Below, in pieces: positions 30,188 through 37,308 of a stretch of 40,190 nucleotides of DNA. Within the stretch, counting starts at the first letter, position 1; each line of letters starts with the position of its first letter. Position numbers and translations under genes: made by a program. Under the pieces are notes generated by a model. That model searched no databases, had not been told where the DNA came from, and worked only from the letters and a program-made list of their open reading frames with translations. Origin of the DNA: Promethearchaeota archaeon (lineage in GTDB: Archaea > Asgardarchaeota > Thorarchaeia > Thorarchaeales > Thorarchaeaceae); the NCBI GenBank assembly GCA_027031765.1, contig JALVPN010000077.1:1-40190 (forward strand), written 5' to 3'.

Positions 30188-32488
30188 TTGAGGAAACTGA
30201 TTGTCGCGACATTACGGGAGATACTCTGTGCATCAATGTCACTCGATGATGGACTGTCAGCAATCCAGAACATATCCATAGGGCACACGGAGGAGTCGGA
30301 CATCCCATATGACATTGCAAGGGCAATAGAGGAGATACTCCTCCGTAGACCGGGACTGGCAAGTGCCAAGTTGATGGAGTTGACAGTACGCCTCTCCTCG
30401 GACCCGGACCGGACGCTCCCAAAGATGTTGATGCTCCTTGACACGAGGTCCAACACTGCATATAGGAGGGGCGAGTGCGAGATACTGCCAGATATCCAAG
30501 CCCTACCACAGCTGCTGGACATCCTTGGCGAGCTGTCCAGCGCAGTCATGGACGGGCTGTCCCTGAACCTCAGACCACTGATCCCGTTCCTTGCAGACGA
30601 GATGCTCATGACGCTGACATCCATAGTCGACCGGGGACACCCCGCGTCGACGCGGCTTGCAGTCAGGGAGACCCACCACCTCGCGAGCATCCTAGTAGAC
30701 AGGGGCTTCTACGAGTGTGCGGAGCTGCTCTTGGAGGCGCTCGTACGGGTCGCGGCCGAGGTGCAGGACGAGAGGCTCTACTTTGAGGTCGCCATCGACC
30801 ATGCCGTCGTACTGACCGAGACCGGTCTCTACAAGCAGGCACGGACTATCCTCGAAGACCTTGAGAGGAGGGTCAAGGAGAACAGTGACGTGGCCGCACA
30901 GGCGGCAGTGGCCCTGCAGATTGCAGTGAACGAGACCCGTGATGACACTGTGGACCATACCACTGCAAGGGCGTCTGCGGACAGGGCGGTCGAGCTGCAC
31001 CGGCTGGCAGTGGAACAGGGGCGCATGGCGCCTGACGAACTGGCCGTTGCCGAGCTGACGGTGGGGGTGAACATCTTGGCCAACGGCTGGCGGGAGGCCG
31101 TCCCACAGGCAATGGAGCGTCTGGAGGCCGGGCTTGCGGTCTACGAGGAGATGGACTCGCTCACCCAAAGACAGGCCTCCCACTGTTTCAAGGTCCTGGC
31201 CGGACTGGGGTTTGCGCACGGCCTGCTGAGTGACCACGACAATGTGACTCTGAGCATCAGGTACCTGAGACGTGCTGAGGCACTGTTGAGGGAGTCTGTG
31301 AAACCAGAGGAGGACATCACAGAGAAGATTGCTGCATGTGAACACTGCATTGGCTGGGTGTGTCTGTGTTCGGAGTCCGACGAACACTGGGAGCTGGGCA
31401 TCGACGCCTTCAGAAAGGCCACCGAGTTGCGTCGTGCCCTTGTCGGTGAGGGGCGGCTGTCATGGCTCGCCCTACTCGGTAGCGAGCTTGGCCATGCACT
31501 GTCGTTGATACGGACTGCAGGAAGGATGGACGAAGGGCTCCAAGAACGCCTCGTAAGGATTATGCACCAGTATACCCTGTTGTTCCCGACCGATCTGCGG
31601 GCCTTCGAAGAGGCTGCCATTGCTACCTACAACATTGTGTGGCTAGCCTCACGACATGGGGCGGAGCTGTCACAGGAGTTGCTCCGACTCCTTGAGGACA
31701 TAGACAGGATGTTGACCGATGCGACGCCTGTGGAGGACTCTGTCTTCGTGCGCGGGATCTCCCTACTGATGCCATACCTGAAGTCGGACTGGAGAGCACT
31801 GCGGTACAGGGCCGAGGCCCTGCTCCATGCTGGCGGCCCACTCAGGGACGTGGTACTGCTGATGAGCACGCTGGCAAAGATGCGCATCGCTCTAGACTAC
31901 ATGACCCTAGAGAGCATCACGCAGGTGATAACGGGTCATGACGGACAACTGGACGGCACCGACGAGCTAATGGCGAGGTACTGGGACGGACAGGTCGTAC
32001 TTGCAAGGGCAGTGGCAGCATTCTACGGTAACAAGGACTACACTACACTCGCCCAAGGGCTGTACGACGCGGCCGTGATGCTCAGAGGCGTACTACATGC
32101 AACGACCGACTTTGAAGAGGCTGCCGAGTTTGTAAGGGCCACGGCCGGCTCGCTAGCGGGTGTACTCCTGAGGTTCGCAACGGCCCTGGAGAAGACCTAC
32201 GGCGCGAGAATAGAGAAGAGCACCCCCGACATCACCCCAGCAGACCTTGAGGACACGGGCTTCAACTTCATCCTGTCAGAGGACTGGATTGGACTGCTGA
32301 AGATAACCAACGCGTATCTTGAGATGGTGGAGAGAGCAGAGCTGGCCCAGGCAATGCCATACCTCAACGCAGTCTTCTCAAACATTGCAAGTGCACTACG
32401 GATGATGGACCGCATTGCAATGGTCGACAGGCGCATGCTGAACAGGCTCGGCGAGGAAATGAACAGGCGGTACTATCTCAGGCGCTGA
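30188..32488 (+). CDS. Large alpha-solenoid (TPR-like) protein
   Basis: The 766-residue protein is almost entirely helical, in paired antiparallel helices of about 34-40 residues that look like TPR repeats. Clear examples are in the middle, such as YECAELLLEALVRVAAEVQDE, YKQARTILEDLERRVKENSD and LGIDAFRKATELRRALVGEG. No enzyme motif, signal peptide or membrane segment is seen, so it should be a cytoplasmic scaffold or adaptor. TTG is the start, supported by GAGGAG upstream. It lies close to the GTPase-Roadblock-WD40 group and could be a further scaffold of that module, but it has its own promoter. The 3' end overlaps the convergent EF-2-like gene by 11 bases. Confidence 0.8.
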   Translation: MRKLIVATLREILCASMSLDDGLSAIQNISIGHTEESDIPYDIARAIEEILLRRPGLASAKLMELTVRLSSDPDRTLPKMLMLLDTRSNTAYRRGECEILPDIQALPQLLDILGELSSAVMDGLSLNLRPLIPFLADEMLMTLTSIVDRGHPASTRLAVRETHHLASILVDRGFYECAELLLEALVRVAAEVQDERLYFEVAIDHAVVLTETGLYKQARTILEDLERRVKENSDVAAQAAVALQIAVNETRDDTVDHTTARASADRAVELHRLAVEQGRMAPDELAVAELTVGVNILANGWREAVPQAMERLEAGLAVYEEMDSLTQRQASHCFKVLAGLGFAHGLLSDHDNVTLSIRYLRRAEALLRESVKPEEDITEKIAACEHCIGWVCLCSESDEHWELGIDAFRKATELRRALVGEGRLSWLALLGSELGHALSLIRTAGRMDEGLQERLVRIMHQYTLLFPTDLRAFEEAAIATYNIVWLASRHGAELSQELLRLLEDIDRMLTDATPVEDSVFVRGISLLMPYLKSDWRALRYRAEALLHAGGPLRDVVLLMSTLAKMRIALDYMTLESITQVITGHDGQLDGTDELMARYWDGQVVLARAVAAFYGNKDYTTLAQGLYDAAVMLRGVLHATTDFEEAAEFVRATAGSLAGVLLRFATALEKTYGARIEKSTPDITPADLEDTGFNFILSEDWIGLLKITNAYLEMVERAELAQAMPYLNAVFSNIASALRMMDRIAMVDRRMLNRLGEEMNRRYYLRR

Positions 32489-34568
32489 CCCCATGGGGTA
32501 CGGGCCTGTAGTCTGCCGACCGGGCCCCCCAAGTGGCCCACCCCGATGTCGATGTGCGGATCTCGGCCGCCAGGCCAAAGGACTCCCGCACCGGTATCTC
32601 GGCGACGATCCGGTACAGCGTCCGCTCCGCATCGATAGCGAGCACCTCACCCTTTCTGCGTGCGAGGACGGATGTTAGTACTCCGACGTACTCTTCCGGC
32701 GTGCTAATCTCAAGGTGCGCCCATGGCTCCATGAGCACCGGGTCACCGGTCACTATACTGGCCCTTGCCGCATCAATCAGTGGTTGGGTCACCTCACGCC
32801 ACGAGGTCTCAGGGCCCTGGTACCGGATGTCAGCCCTGCTGATGACGAGCGCCAGACGACGCATCCTCTCACCGGCCACAGGCCCATAGCGGATCACATT
32901 GCGGAACGCCTCACGCACCCACTCTGCAGCCTCAGACTCCGGGTCGACCGAGCCGGAAACGTCGAGCATGGTGCATGCAGTGTGTGGCTCATGGTCAAGC
33001 AACGTGCCAGCAGTGTCCGGCCCTGACCCGGTGGGTGCTAACAGGGCCCGCACGGCAAACTCACTCACCTCCCCCCCACCGGCCACACATACCTCGCCGT
33101 CATGGGACAGCTGCTCCTTTAGGAGGACCATCGGCTTGCCAAGGACCACGTGGACACCCTGACGGGCGAGCTTCTCCACCGTGACCTCTATGTGCAGCTC
33201 GCCAGCGCCAGAGAGCAACATCTCACCGGTCTCTGGGTTGACCTCGAACTGCAGTGCCGGGTCCGTCTTCACAAACTCACGTATTGGCCCCTCAATCCGC
33301 CCCAGGTCAGACAGCACCTTCGGCTCAATCGTGAACGTTACGACCGGTTCAGTGGGGTACCGCAGCTCGCTGATCGGGCACATATCATCGACTGAGGGGT
33401 CGACAAGCGTGTCACCGGTTGCAATCCCCGTAACGCCCGTAAGGAAGGCCAGGTTGCCCGCAGGTACGGCAGGGAGTGACACCCGCGTCCGGGACATCCT
33501 GATACCGACCTGCAGGGTCTTGTCGGTACGGCCCGTGCGCACCACCCGGAGCGGGCGTCCACGTTCCAGAGTGCCTGAGAACACGCGGGCCACGGCCACA
33601 ACCCCTGCGTGCCGGTCGGGTCTGGTCTCGCCGATGAGGAGGACACATGGTGCTGTAGGGTCGCATGACAACAGCCCCCTGCCGACATCAGACGACTGGT
33701 CACCGTCCCAAAAAGCAGGCACACGATAGCGCTGCGCCACCGTAGGGGGAGGGACCGTACGCACGAGGGCATTGAGGGCGGCACGGGCCACCGGGTACTT
33801 GTCAGCAAGGGACATGTGCTGTCCTGTGGCGTATGCACCCACGACCTCGCTGACAATCTCCATGAAGGCGGTGGCAAGAGAGGCACGGTCGTGCTTACCA
33901 CCAGCATGCCGGACGAGGTCTTCAAGTCCGACGCCCCACTTGTGCAGGGCCGACCCGATTACGAGCGACCCACGCAGGAATGAGACCTCCCACTGTCGGA
34001 GCAGGCTGTCGTCCAAGTACTTGCCAAGCATGGCGTTGAACTCACGGACGACCCTGTCGATTGAGGCAGCAACGCGTGGCGCGTCAAGATGCTTCTCCCT
34101 ACACAGACGGTCCACCTTGTTCACCATGAGCACCGGACGGACAAGCTCCTCCATGGCCTGCCGCGTAACGGTCTCCGTCTGCACCATGATGCCCTCAATC
34201 ACATCTACCACGATGAGTGCGCCGTCTGTCAACCGGAGGCTGCGGGTGACATGGCTCGAGAAGTCGATGTGACCGGGTGTGTCCACCAAGTGCACAAGGT
34301 GTTCTCTGCCCTCAAACTCATGCACCAGAGTGATGCCAGAGGCCTTTATTGTGATGCCCCGCTCCTGTTCGATACGGTCGTAGTCAAGGAGCCGTGCGGA
34401 TGCTGCTACCTCCTGTGACAGCAGGCCGGAGGCTGCTATGAGCGAGTCAGTCAGGGTCGTCTTCCCATGGTCGATATGAGCAATCACAGTGCAGTTGCGG
34501 ATCCGGTCGTGCTGTGATACAAGACCTGCCACTCTCTCGGTGACGAACTTCTTGTAGAGGTGCGACAC
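32478..34568 (-). CDS. EF-2 paralog lacking the diphthamide motif
   Basis: The 696-residue protein has all five EF-2 domains and an intact G domain: AHIDHGKTT (30-38), RGIT in the switch region, DTPGH, NKVD. It should bind and hydrolyse GTP on the ribosome. The domain IV tip, which in EF-2 carries the DAIHRGGGQ loop with the diphthamide histidine, reads ISRADIRYQGPET (576-588) and has no histidine, so it cannot be modified or act as a normal translocase tip. Other differences are a shortened middle and an unusual C-terminus (GVSA). This suits a paralog of EF-2 of the kind described in some Asgard and other archaea. A canonical EF-2 is expected elsewhere. It follows the acetyltransferase gene by five bases. 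Confidence 0.9.
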   Translation of the reverse strand: MSHLYKKFVTERVAGLVSQHDRIRNCTVIAHIDHGKTTLTDSLIAASGLLSQEVAASARLLDYDRIEQERGITIKASGITLVHEFEGREHLVHLVDTPGHIDFSSHVTRSLRLTDGALIVVDVIEGIMVQTETVTRQAMEELVRPVLMVNKVDRLCREKHLDAPRVAASIDRVVREFNAMLGKYLDDSLLRQWEVSFLRGSLVIGSALHKWGVGLEDLVRHAGGKHDRASLATAFMEIVSEVVGAYATGQHMSLADKYPVARAALNALVRTVPPPTVAQRYRVPAFWDGDQSSDVGRGLLSCDPTAPCVLLIGETRPDRHAGVVAVARVFSGTLERGRPLRVVRTGRTDKTLQVGIRMSRTRVSLPAVPAGNLAFLTGVTGIATGDTLVDPSVDDMCPISELRYPTEPVVTFTIEPKVLSDLGRIEGPIREFVKTDPALQFEVNPETGEMLLSGAGELHIEVTVEKLARQGVHVVLGKPMVLLKEQLSHDGEVCVAGGGEVSEFAVRALLAPTGSGPDTAGTLLDHEPHTACTMLDVSGSVDPESEAAEWVREAFRNVIRYGPVAGERMRRLALVISRADIRYQGPETSWREVTQPLIDAARASIVTGDPVLMEPWAHLEISTPEEYVGVLTSVLARRKGEVLAIDAERTLYRIVAEIPVRESFGLAAEIRTSTSGWATWGARSADYRPVPHGVSA

Positions 34569-34573
34569 CGAGG

Positions 34574-35164
34574 CTACCTCACCTTGAGCTCGTAGACCTC
34601 CAGCGGGACTGATGTCTCCTCAGAACACTCTGAGCACCTGAAGATGACAGCACTGTCTGTCCGACGCACCTCCTCACGCAGGGGGTGGCCACACTTGCAG
34701 ACGAACCCCACCAGCCTTGCAGGGTTACCCACAACAAGGCCGTGTGCCGGCACATCGCGTGTCACAACGGCGCCACTGCCGACCATACAGTACTCGCCGA
34801 GGACCGTGTTGCACACGATGACGGCATGTGCACCAATTGAGGCGCCACGCCTGACGAGCGTCTTGCCGACCTCCCAGTCCTGACTGAAAGCACGGGGGTA
34901 CAGGTCATTGGTGAAGGTCATGTGTGGGCCGCAGAAGACATCGTCCTCGATGGTGACCCCATGGTAGACGGACACACCATTCTGTATCTTCACATTGTTG
35001 CCAATGACGACATCGGCGTCTATGTAGACACCCTTACCAATATTGCATCCCTCGCCAATCCTGGCGGCACTCCGCACATGGGCAAAGTGCCAGATCCTAG
35101 TACCCTTGCCAATCACGGCACCGTCGTCAACTACTGCCAGTGGGTGGACGAAGAAGTCGCTCAT
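34574..35164 (-). CDS. Left-handed beta-helix acetyltransferase with a C-terminal zinc ribbon
   Basis: The 196-residue protein has hexapeptide repeats (about 8-150, such as AVIGKGTRIWHFAHVR and GVYIDADVVIGNNVKI) that build a left-handed beta-helix trimer, with the catalytic His candidates at 26 and 29. The order IWHFAHV and FTNDLYPRA matches UDP-2-acetamido-3-amino-2,3-dideoxyglucuronate N-acetyltransferases (WbpD/WlbB) that build surface sugars. Uncommon for the family, a short C-terminal extension has CKCG and CSEC (about 155-185), which suggests a zinc ribbon. It stands between an Lrp-type regulator and an EF-2 paralog with gaps of 35 and 5 bases, so the three are probably co-transcribed. 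The other sugar-synthesis genes are not here. Confidence 0.85.
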   Translation of the reverse strand: MSDFFVHPLAVVDDGAVIGKGTRIWHFAHVRSAARIGEGCNIGKGVYIDADVVIGNNVKIQNGVSVYHGVTIEDDVFCGPHMTFTNDLYPRAFSQDWEVGKTLVRRGASIGAHAVIVCNTVLGEYCMVGSGAVVTRDVPAHGLVVGNPARLVGFVCKCGHPLREEVRRTDSAVIFRCSECSEETSVPLEVYELKVR

Positions 35165-35199
35165 CTTGTTTCACAGCGACGGGAGGGGTGTTTCACGAG

Positions 35200-35805
35200 T
35201 TAACTCTTTCCCCGCCGGTCGCGCTCGGTGTCCGACAGCCACAGGGAACCACAGTAGAGATGAGTGCCCGGACATGCAACGCACTTCTCCTGGGCGAACC
35301 GCCGGCATGTCTTACAGTCGAACCCACATGGCGCCGTCGAGTCGGCGCTCTTCTCAGGGGCCAGGTCGATTGGCAGGAAGGTGGGTACCACAGGGGCATT
35401 ACCGAACCACGCCTCTGAACGACGGACTCCCTCCTCAACTCTGAGGCTACACGTGCCAAGGATGGACTCCAGTGACACCATGTCCTCAGCAACTATCACT
35501 GCGAAGAGGTTGTACCGTCCGGTGACCGGTGCCAGCATGATGAGACGCGGACAGTGCCGGTACTTCTCAACAATGCGATGGGTCACCTCCATGTTCTCGG
35601 TCTCGATTGCAAGGAACACAATCTTGGCATCAATCGCATCACCATTGACAGCTGCAGTGACCCGCAACAGGTTGGACTCGCGGAGCTTGTCCAGCCGCTT
35701 GCTCACAGCTACATGCGACATACCGAGCTCCCGCCCAATCGTCGTGAGGCGCTCCCGCCCGTTTGCCATGAGGATGGATATCAGTCGTTTGTCAATGCCG
35801 TCCAA
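35200..35805 (-). CDS. Lrp/AsnC-family regulator with a Cys-rich C-terminal tail
   Basis: The 201-residue protein has an N-terminal winged helix-turn-helix (about 1-55, IDKRLISILMANGRERLTTI then GMSHVAVSKRLDKL). A beta-alpha region that suits the ligand-binding RAM domain follows (about 60-130). The C-terminal part has six cysteines in PCGFDCKTCRRFAQEKCVACPG plus one later, a pattern for zinc or an Fe-S cluster. Regulation may respond to metal or redox state as well as to the usual amino acid. The start is TTG, supported by GTGGAG upstream and a TATA-like box. Two short CCCC-GGGG hairpins flank that box and may be its own binding sites. It probably leads the acetyltransferase-EF-2 paralog operon. 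Confidence 0.87.
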   Translation of the reverse strand: MDGIDKRLISILMANGRERLTTIGRELGMSHVAVSKRLDKLRESNLLRVTAAVNGDAIDAKIVFLAIETENMEVTHRIVEKYRHCPRLIMLAPVTGRYNLFAVIVAEDMVSLESILGTCSLRVEEGVRRSEAWFGNAPVVPTFLPIDLAPEKSADSTAPCGFDCKTCRRFAQEKCVACPGTHLYCGSLWLSDTERDRRGKS

Positions 35806-35845
35806 TCAAGACCACTCCACTGGAGGTTACGACGAGAAACTTACG

Positions 35846-35880
35846 TCCCCGGAGGGGTTAAAAATGCTCCCCAAAGGGGG
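35846..35880. promoter_or_regulatory. Two CCCC/GGGG hairpins flanking the Lrp-type promoter
   Basis: CCCC-GGA-GGGG (35847-35857) and CCCC-AAA-GGGG (35869-35879) lie on either side of an AT-rich stretch that is the TATA-like box on the minus strand (35858-35865). The second hairpin, followed by T's on the minus strand, can also terminate the thymidylate synthase gene. The pair could form an operator for autoregulation. Confidence 0.45.
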
Positions 35881-35881
35881 G

Positions 35882-36592
35882 TCAGACGGAGGCCGCCGCA
35901 GGCCAGTCGTGTTCGTAGATGTGGGCGTTCACAGACAGGGTCGTGATACTGCGTGGCGGTACTCCAATGCACCCGGAAACGTGCGAGAGCAGTTCGCCGA
36001 GGGCATACATGTTGGCCGGCCATGCACCATACATGTCGTTGGAACGTATCATGACCGAGAGGTCAAGGGCACCCTCATGCAGCATGAAGACAAAGTGGTT
36101 GAGGCATGGGACCTCATCACTGACGGTGTCGCGGCGTGGATCCCAAGTGGTGGCCACTGCACGACGACTGTTCGGCTCCGCACGTAGCTTCTCGATGATA
36201 TATGAGACCTGGTCTATACGTTCGGATCCCCAGGCGTTCAGGCGCTCGCCATAGGTGTACTCAAAGTCAAGACGGTCGGGGCTCAGGAGCTGAGTTGCGT
36301 AGCGTTCGTGGAGTACGGACTCGCTGAACGGGTACAGGGGGCTCACACGTTCGACGAGGGGCTCTTGGACATGGACCATGACGTTGTCTAGCCAGCGCGT
36401 CTTGAGACCGCGTTCGTCCACACGGGTCTTGCCCTCACACATTATCTTTCGCACAACGCGGGTCCACGCATCAACAGGGTTCCGGGCACGGATGTACAGC
36501 GGCAACAGCACCACCTCTGCGAGAGCGTCCGACCAGCGGGACCGAGTGACGGCTTCTCGACACACTGTTGGGCGTACAAGTGTGCTGCACAT
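35882..36592 (-). CDS. thyA: Thymidylate synthase, ThyA family
   Basis: ThyA methylates dUMP with methylene-folate or an archaeal pterin. The protein is 236 residues from the ATG at 36592, which lies about 18 bases after the predicted transcription start; the frame continues upstream to 36688 but through the promoter. Conserved segments are YGERLNAW, the nucleophile Cys in DEVPCLNHF, MIRSNDMYGAWPANMYAL (the usual RS-x-D and G-x-P-x-N pattern) and the C-terminal NAHIYEHDW. It is shorter than the bacterial enzyme, as methanogen ThyA is. A related hydroxymethylase cannot be excluded. Together with nrdD nearby it would supply deoxynucleotides. It is divergent from the redoxin-nrdD operon. Confidence 0.85.
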   Translation of the reverse strand: MCSTLVRPTVCREAVTRSRWSDALAEVVLLPLYIRARNPVDAWTRVVRKIMCEGKTRVDERGLKTRWLDNVMVHVQEPLVERVSPLYPFSESVLHERYATQLLSPDRLDFEYTYGERLNAWGSERIDQVSYIIEKLRAEPNSRRAVATTWDPRRDTVSDEVPCLNHFVFMLHEGALDLSVMIRSNDMYGAWPANMYALGELLSHVSGCIGVPPRSITTLSVNAHIYEHDWPAAASV

Positions 36593-36633
36593 ACTGTTGG
36601 GCGCTCTCGCTTCTATGAGGCCACGGACGGACG

Positions 36634-36641
36634 TATTTAAG
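36634..36641 (-). promoter_or_regulatory. TATA-like box for thyA
   Basis: The minus strand reads CTTAAATA, predicting transcription start near 36611 and supporting the ATG at 36592 as the start. Confidence 0.5.
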
Positions 36642-36644
36642 GTT

Positions 36645-36930
36645 AGACAAGACAGACGGATGACTGTGGTCTGTCGTCGGCCGAGCATCGGGGGGTCATG
36701 TGGCCTTTAAGAGGGACTGTGTAGGATAACTGCTGTGGCCCCCATCTCATCGACCATACGTATTAGCGGCACCACGCATCAGATGTGGGATGACAGAATG
36801 GATGGAAATGGTGACGACCACCATGTATCATGGCACGGGATGTCGTGTCAAAGTGACGGCAGACTGTGGCCCACGCCCGGGAGGGCCCCAGGGGCATCTG
36901 GAGGCCGTTCCATGCAGGTGTCTCATAGAC
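36645..36930. other. Divergent intergenic region without a recognised gene
   Basis: No coding signal, tRNA or repeat was recognised between the thyA and nrdD-operon promoters. The short open frames have no family likeness or start signal. Confidence 0.45.
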
Positions 36931-36936
36931 AAAACG

Positions 36937-36944
36937 CTTTTATT
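36937..36944 (+). promoter_or_regulatory. TATA-like box for the redoxin-nrdD operon
   Basis: GCTTTTAT, after A-rich DNA, predicts transcription start near 36968. The leader contains a nine-codon open frame (37001-37030) that ends two bases before the redoxin ATG. Confidence 0.45.
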
Positions 36945-37032
36945 GCCGGTCACGAGAGGTAGTCCGCGTGCCTGTCGTCGGCAGAAACGGCAGGTGTCAG
37001 ATGAGCCGGGAGGACTGTACTCGCCGTTGACG

Positions 37033-37302
37033 ATGCTCTACGTCATAACTCAGGAGCAGTGCCCAAACTGTCCCGCTGCAAAGGCAGTGGTGGAGGAGGC
37101 ACTGGCCGGTACAGGGATTCCTGTACGAATAGTGGACCTCAAGGAGATGGATTCAGACTTTGAGTTCACACTCCTCGAACACCAGGTCTTCATTGCCGCG
37201 ACCCCGAGCATCATTATTGAGGACAACGGCTCACTGAGGCTCCTCAGCAGCGGGGCTGTGCCCACAACCGAGGAGGTCCGCAATGCCGTCGGAGTGGAGT
37301 GA
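37033..37302 (+). CDS. Glutaredoxin/NrdH-like redoxin with a CPNC active site
   Basis: The 89-residue protein starts at the ATG at 37033 (TTG at 37027 or GTG at 36994 are possible). It has CPNC at 10-13 and the cis-Pro region IAATPSIIIEDNG. The anaerobic ribonucleotide reductase gene starts six bases downstream. The family includes NrdH-like donors that re-reduce class III enzymes of the thioredoxin-dependent type, so it probably serves NrdD. A nine-codon frame directly upstream (37001-37030) may couple its translation to the ribosome-binding site GGGAGG inside it. Confidence 0.85.
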   Translation: MLYVITQEQCPNCPAAKAVVEEALAGTGIPVRIVDLKEMDSDFEFTLLEHQVFIAATPSIIIEDNGSLRLLSSGAVPTTEEVRNAVGVE

Positions 37303-37308
37303 TACAAG

